A DNA stretch of 6,584 bases from NCBI GenBank assembly GCA_029881015.1, contig JAOUNK010000190.1, positions 1-6,584 on the forward strand. Direction: 5' to 3'. The position numbers were made by a program, and so were the translations under genes. The DNA comes from Gammaproteobacteria bacterium (GTDB lineage: Bacteria; Pseudomonadota; Gammaproteobacteria; Steroidobacterales; Woeseiaceae). Positions 4,643-6,584 of the stretch are shown piece after piece (positions within the stretch are counted from its first letter, which is position 1; each line of letters starts with the position of its first letter). The notes beneath the pieces were generated by a model. That model was given only the letters and a program-made list of their open reading frames with translations. It had not been told where the DNA came from and ran no database searches.

Positions 4643-5872
4643 GTGGCGGACCCCTCCGCAAGTATCAACCAGCTAAAGATCGACCGCAGTGCGCCTGCAC
4701 CCGGATCGCGGAATACGATGTCGCTGGTCATCGTCATCGTCGTTGTGGCCGCGGCTGCCGGCTTGCTGTGGCTGCTGTTCGGGCGCGGGTCCGGCGCCGT
4801 GGCGGTGGAAACGGACACAGCACGGCAGCCGCCCTCCGCCGCCGTGGCGAGCAGCGTTCTGGACGCATCCGGCTATGTCGTTGCGCGACGCCAGGCCACC
4901 GTCTCGTCCAAGGTCACCGGCAAGGTACTGCAGGTCTTTGTCGAGGAAGGCATGCGCGTCGAGAAAGACCAGGTCGTCGCGACACTTGACGACGCCACGC
5001 AGCGGGCACAGCTGGCGGTCGCAATCGCGCAGGCGGAATCGTCCCGCGCCACACTCGCGGAATACGGCGCCAGGCTGCGCAATGCCCGCCAGGAACGCGA
5101 CCGCCTTCGTGACCTGGCCGCAAGGGGACTCGCAAGCCAGGCCAGCCTCGATGCCGCCGAGGCGCTGCACGATGAACTTGCGGCCCGCCTCGAAACGGGA
5201 CGCGAAAACGTGGAGGTTGCCGAGAGCAACGTGATGCTCGCGAGAGACGCGCTCTCAAACATGACGATTCGTGCACCGTTTGCCGGCATGGTGGTCACCA
5301 AGAATGCGCAACCTGGCGAAATGATCTCCCCGGTCTCGGCGGGCGGTGGATTCACGCGAACGGGCATCTGCACCATCATCGACAGCGACTCGCTCGAGAT
5401 CGAGGTCGATGTCAACGAAGCCTACATACAGCGCGTCGTTGCCGGACAACGGGTTTCAGCCGTGCTGGATGCGTATCCCGACTGGCGGATTCCTGCAGAA
5501 GTTATCGCGATCATCCCGACTGCGGATCGGCAAAAGGCCACCGTTCGCGTGCGTATCGGCTTTCTCGAGCGGGACCAGCGGATACTGCGTGACATGGGCG
5601 TCAAGGTATCGTTCCTGGGCTCGGAAATTCCGCAGCAGACAGCCCGGACTGTTCCGGGCGTGATGATTGCGGGCGCCGCATTGCGCTCGGACAGCGACGG
5701 CGATTTCGTCTGGATAATTCGTGACGGTGTGGCGGAACGCCGCAGCGTCGAACTCGGCGGGCCGGCGGATCGGCCACAGGTATTGATCAGGAGCGGCCTC
5801 GTACCCGGCGACATCGTCGTCCGCAGCGCAGAAGCGCCGCTTACCACGGGACAGGCAGTAAGAACGAACTAG
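4643..5872 (+). CDS. HlyD/MacA-family periplasmic adaptor of an ABC exporter
   Basis: A 409-residue membrane-fusion protein. A short cytoplasmic N-terminus is followed by one membrane segment at about 26-46, which anchors the protein in the inner membrane. The first lipoyl half-motif is near 73-118 (SGYVVARRQATVSSKVTGKV, VEEGMRVEKDQVVATLDD). Residues about 119-205 are rich in Ala, Arg, Glu and Leu and form the alpha-helical coiled-coil hairpin. The second lipoyl half is near 206-230 (MTIRAPFAGMVVTKNAQPGEMISP), and beta-barrel and membrane-proximal domains follow. Such adaptors link an inner-membrane transporter to a TolC-like outer-membrane channel. The start is GTG at 4643, supported by AAGGA 6 nt upstream. 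The ATPase gene follows after 14 bp and a permease gene is overlapped beyond it, which points to an ABC partner rather than an RND pump. The substrate cannot be told, and no TolC gene lies in the window. Confidence 0.92.
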   Translation: MADPSASINQLKIDRSAPAPGSRNTMSLVIVIVVVAAAAGLLWLLFGRGSGAVAVETDTARQPPSAAVASSVLDASGYVVARRQATVSSKVTGKVLQVFVEEGMRVEKDQVVATLDDATQRAQLAVAIAQAESSRATLAEYGARLRNARQERDRLRDLAARGLASQASLDAAEALHDELAARLETGRENVEVAESNVMLARDALSNMTIRAPFAGMVVTKNAQPGEMISPVSAGGGFTRTGICTIIDSDSLEIEVDVNEAYIQRVVAGQRVSAVLDAYPDWRIPAEVIAIIPTADRQKATVRVRIGFLERDQRILRDMGVKVSFLGSEIPQQTARTVPGVMIAGAALRSDSDGDFVWIIRDGVAERRSVELGGPADRPQVLIRSGLVPGDIVVRSAEAPLTTGQAVRTN

Positions 5873-5886
5873 CAGGGGGATTTGCA

Positions 5887-6576
5887 ATGAGTGAAGCGCT
5901 CGCGAAGCTGGCCGGTGTCAGCAAGGTGTACCAGAAAGGCAAGGAAAAAGTCGAAGTCCTGCACGACCTCGATCTCGAGATCGCGGCCGGCGATTTCATA
6001 GCGATCATGGGCCCCTCGGGATCCGGCAAGACGACCCTGCTCAACCTGCTGGGTGGACTCGACAAACCCTCGAACGGTACCGTCGATGTTGGCGGCTCCG
6101 TGCTGTCGTCGATGTCGAACAGCCAGCTCTCCCACTGGCGTTCGACGAACGTCGGTTTCATCTTTCAGTTCTACAACCTGCTGCCCGTTCTGACGGCACA
6201 GAAGAATGTCGAGTTGCCCTTGTTGTTGACGAATTTCAGCGGCCAGGAGCGGGCAAAACGTGCCTCGATCGCGCTGGATATCGTCGGGCTTGGCGACCGC
6301 GCCAGGCATTATCCGCGAGAGTTATCGGGCGGCCAGGAGCAGCGCGTCGCCATCGCTCGCGCCATCGTCTCCGACCCATCCTTGCTCCTCTGTGACGAAC
6401 CGACGGGCGATCTCGACCGCGAAACCGCCGACGAGATTCTCAAGCTGCTACAGATACTCAACAGGGAACATGGCAAGACCATTGTCATGGTTACGCATGA
6501 TGCCCAGGCAGCGGAATACGCAAATCGTACGCTTCATTGTGACAAGGGGACGCTGGAAGCCCGGGAGGCCGCATGA
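5887..6576 (+). CDS. ABC transporter ATP-binding protein, MacB/LolD type
   Basis: A complete 229-residue ATPase subunit. Walker A is GPSGSGKT (42-49), the Q-loop glutamine is Q94 in FIFQFYNLLP, the signature is LSGGQ (146-150), Walker B is LLLCDE (166-171) with E171 as catalytic base, and the switch histidine is H204. FQFYNLLP and CDEPTGDLD are typical of the MacB/LolD/FtsE-like group, which drives FtsX-fold permeases that act on substrates at the periplasmic side rather than carrying them through a membrane channel. An AGGGGG ribosome-binding site lies just upstream. Its stop overlaps the next start as ATGA, so ATPase and permease are translated together. Here ATPase and permease are separate polypeptides, unlike fused MacB. 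Function beyond energising the exporter is not determinable. Confidence 0.95.
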   Translation: MSEALAKLAGVSKVYQKGKEKVEVLHDLDLEIAAGDFIAIMGPSGSGKTTLLNLLGGLDKPSNGTVDVGGSVLSSMSNSQLSHWRSTNVGFIFQFYNLLPVLTAQKNVELPLLLTNFSGQERAKRASIALDIVGLGDRARHYPRELSGGQEQRVAIARAIVSDPSLLLCDEPTGDLDRETADEILKLLQILNREHGKTIVMVTHDAQAAEYANRTLHCDKGTLEAREAA

Positions 6577-6584
6577 AATATTTC
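6573..6584 (+). CDS. Start of the next operon gene, probably the FtsX-like ABC permease (partial)
   Basis: Only four codons (MKYF) are inside the window. The ATG overlaps the ATPase stop codon as ATGA. In adaptor-ATPase operons of this kind the next gene is normally a MacB/FtsX-fold permease with four membrane segments and a large periplasmic domain. That identity is inferred purely from position. Confidence 0.5.

Noticed and set aside
4673..5415. Minus-strand open frames opposite the adaptor gene
   Set aside because: Shadow frames, Arg/Ser/Ala-rich, with no motif or plausible ribosome-binding site.

Overview
This window looks like ordinary chromosome of a GC-rich proteobacterium, most likely a gammaproteobacterium. 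The pointers are an OxyR that keeps both redox cysteines, a fused peroxiredoxin-glutaredoxin, an ecotin, and an Ada-AlkA fusion coupled to an Ogt-type methyltransferase. The genus cannot be named from the sequence. There are no tRNA or rRNA genes, insertion sequences, CRISPR arrays or phage genes. The genes look intact except for the two cut by the window edges.

Layout. Positions 1-1756 (minus strand) hold a DNA alkylation-repair operon: a fused Ada N-domain/AraC HTH/AlkA glycosylase gene, followed after 1 bp by an ogt-like gene that runs off the left edge. Positions 1865-2617 (minus) encode the peroxiredoxin-glutaredoxin and end in a strong hairpin terminator at 1811-1840. It diverges across a 98 bp AT-rich control region from oxyR (2716-3606, plus). 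Tail to tail with oxyR, after a 3 bp gap, lies an ecotin gene (3610-4083, minus). Ecotin diverges across 75 bp from a small lipoprotein-type cytochrome c gene (4159-4521, plus). Positions 4643-6584 (plus) hold the start of an ABC efflux operon: membrane-anchored HlyD/MacA-like adaptor, MacB/LolD-type ATPase, and the first codons of a third gene overlapping by ATGA, expected to be the permease.

How the genes relate. Most of the window concerns envelope and stress protection. The repair operon handles alkylated bases (AlkA domain), alkyl-phosphotriesters (Ada N-domain) and O6-alkylguanine (Ogt). OxyR probably senses peroxide and controls the adjacent thiol peroxidase. Ecotin guards the periplasm or outer membrane against serine proteases, and its predicted P1 residue is Arg rather than the Met of E. 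coli ecotin. The ABC genes form a tripartite-type exporter of unknown substrate.

I found no convincing undescribed system. The points most worth a second look are the ecotin reactive site and possible lipidation, the symmetric back-to-back promoter between ecotin and the cytochrome, the operator-like inverted repeat before oxyR, and several genes without a Shine-Dalgarno sequence whose candidate -10 boxes sit at leaderless distance from the start codon.
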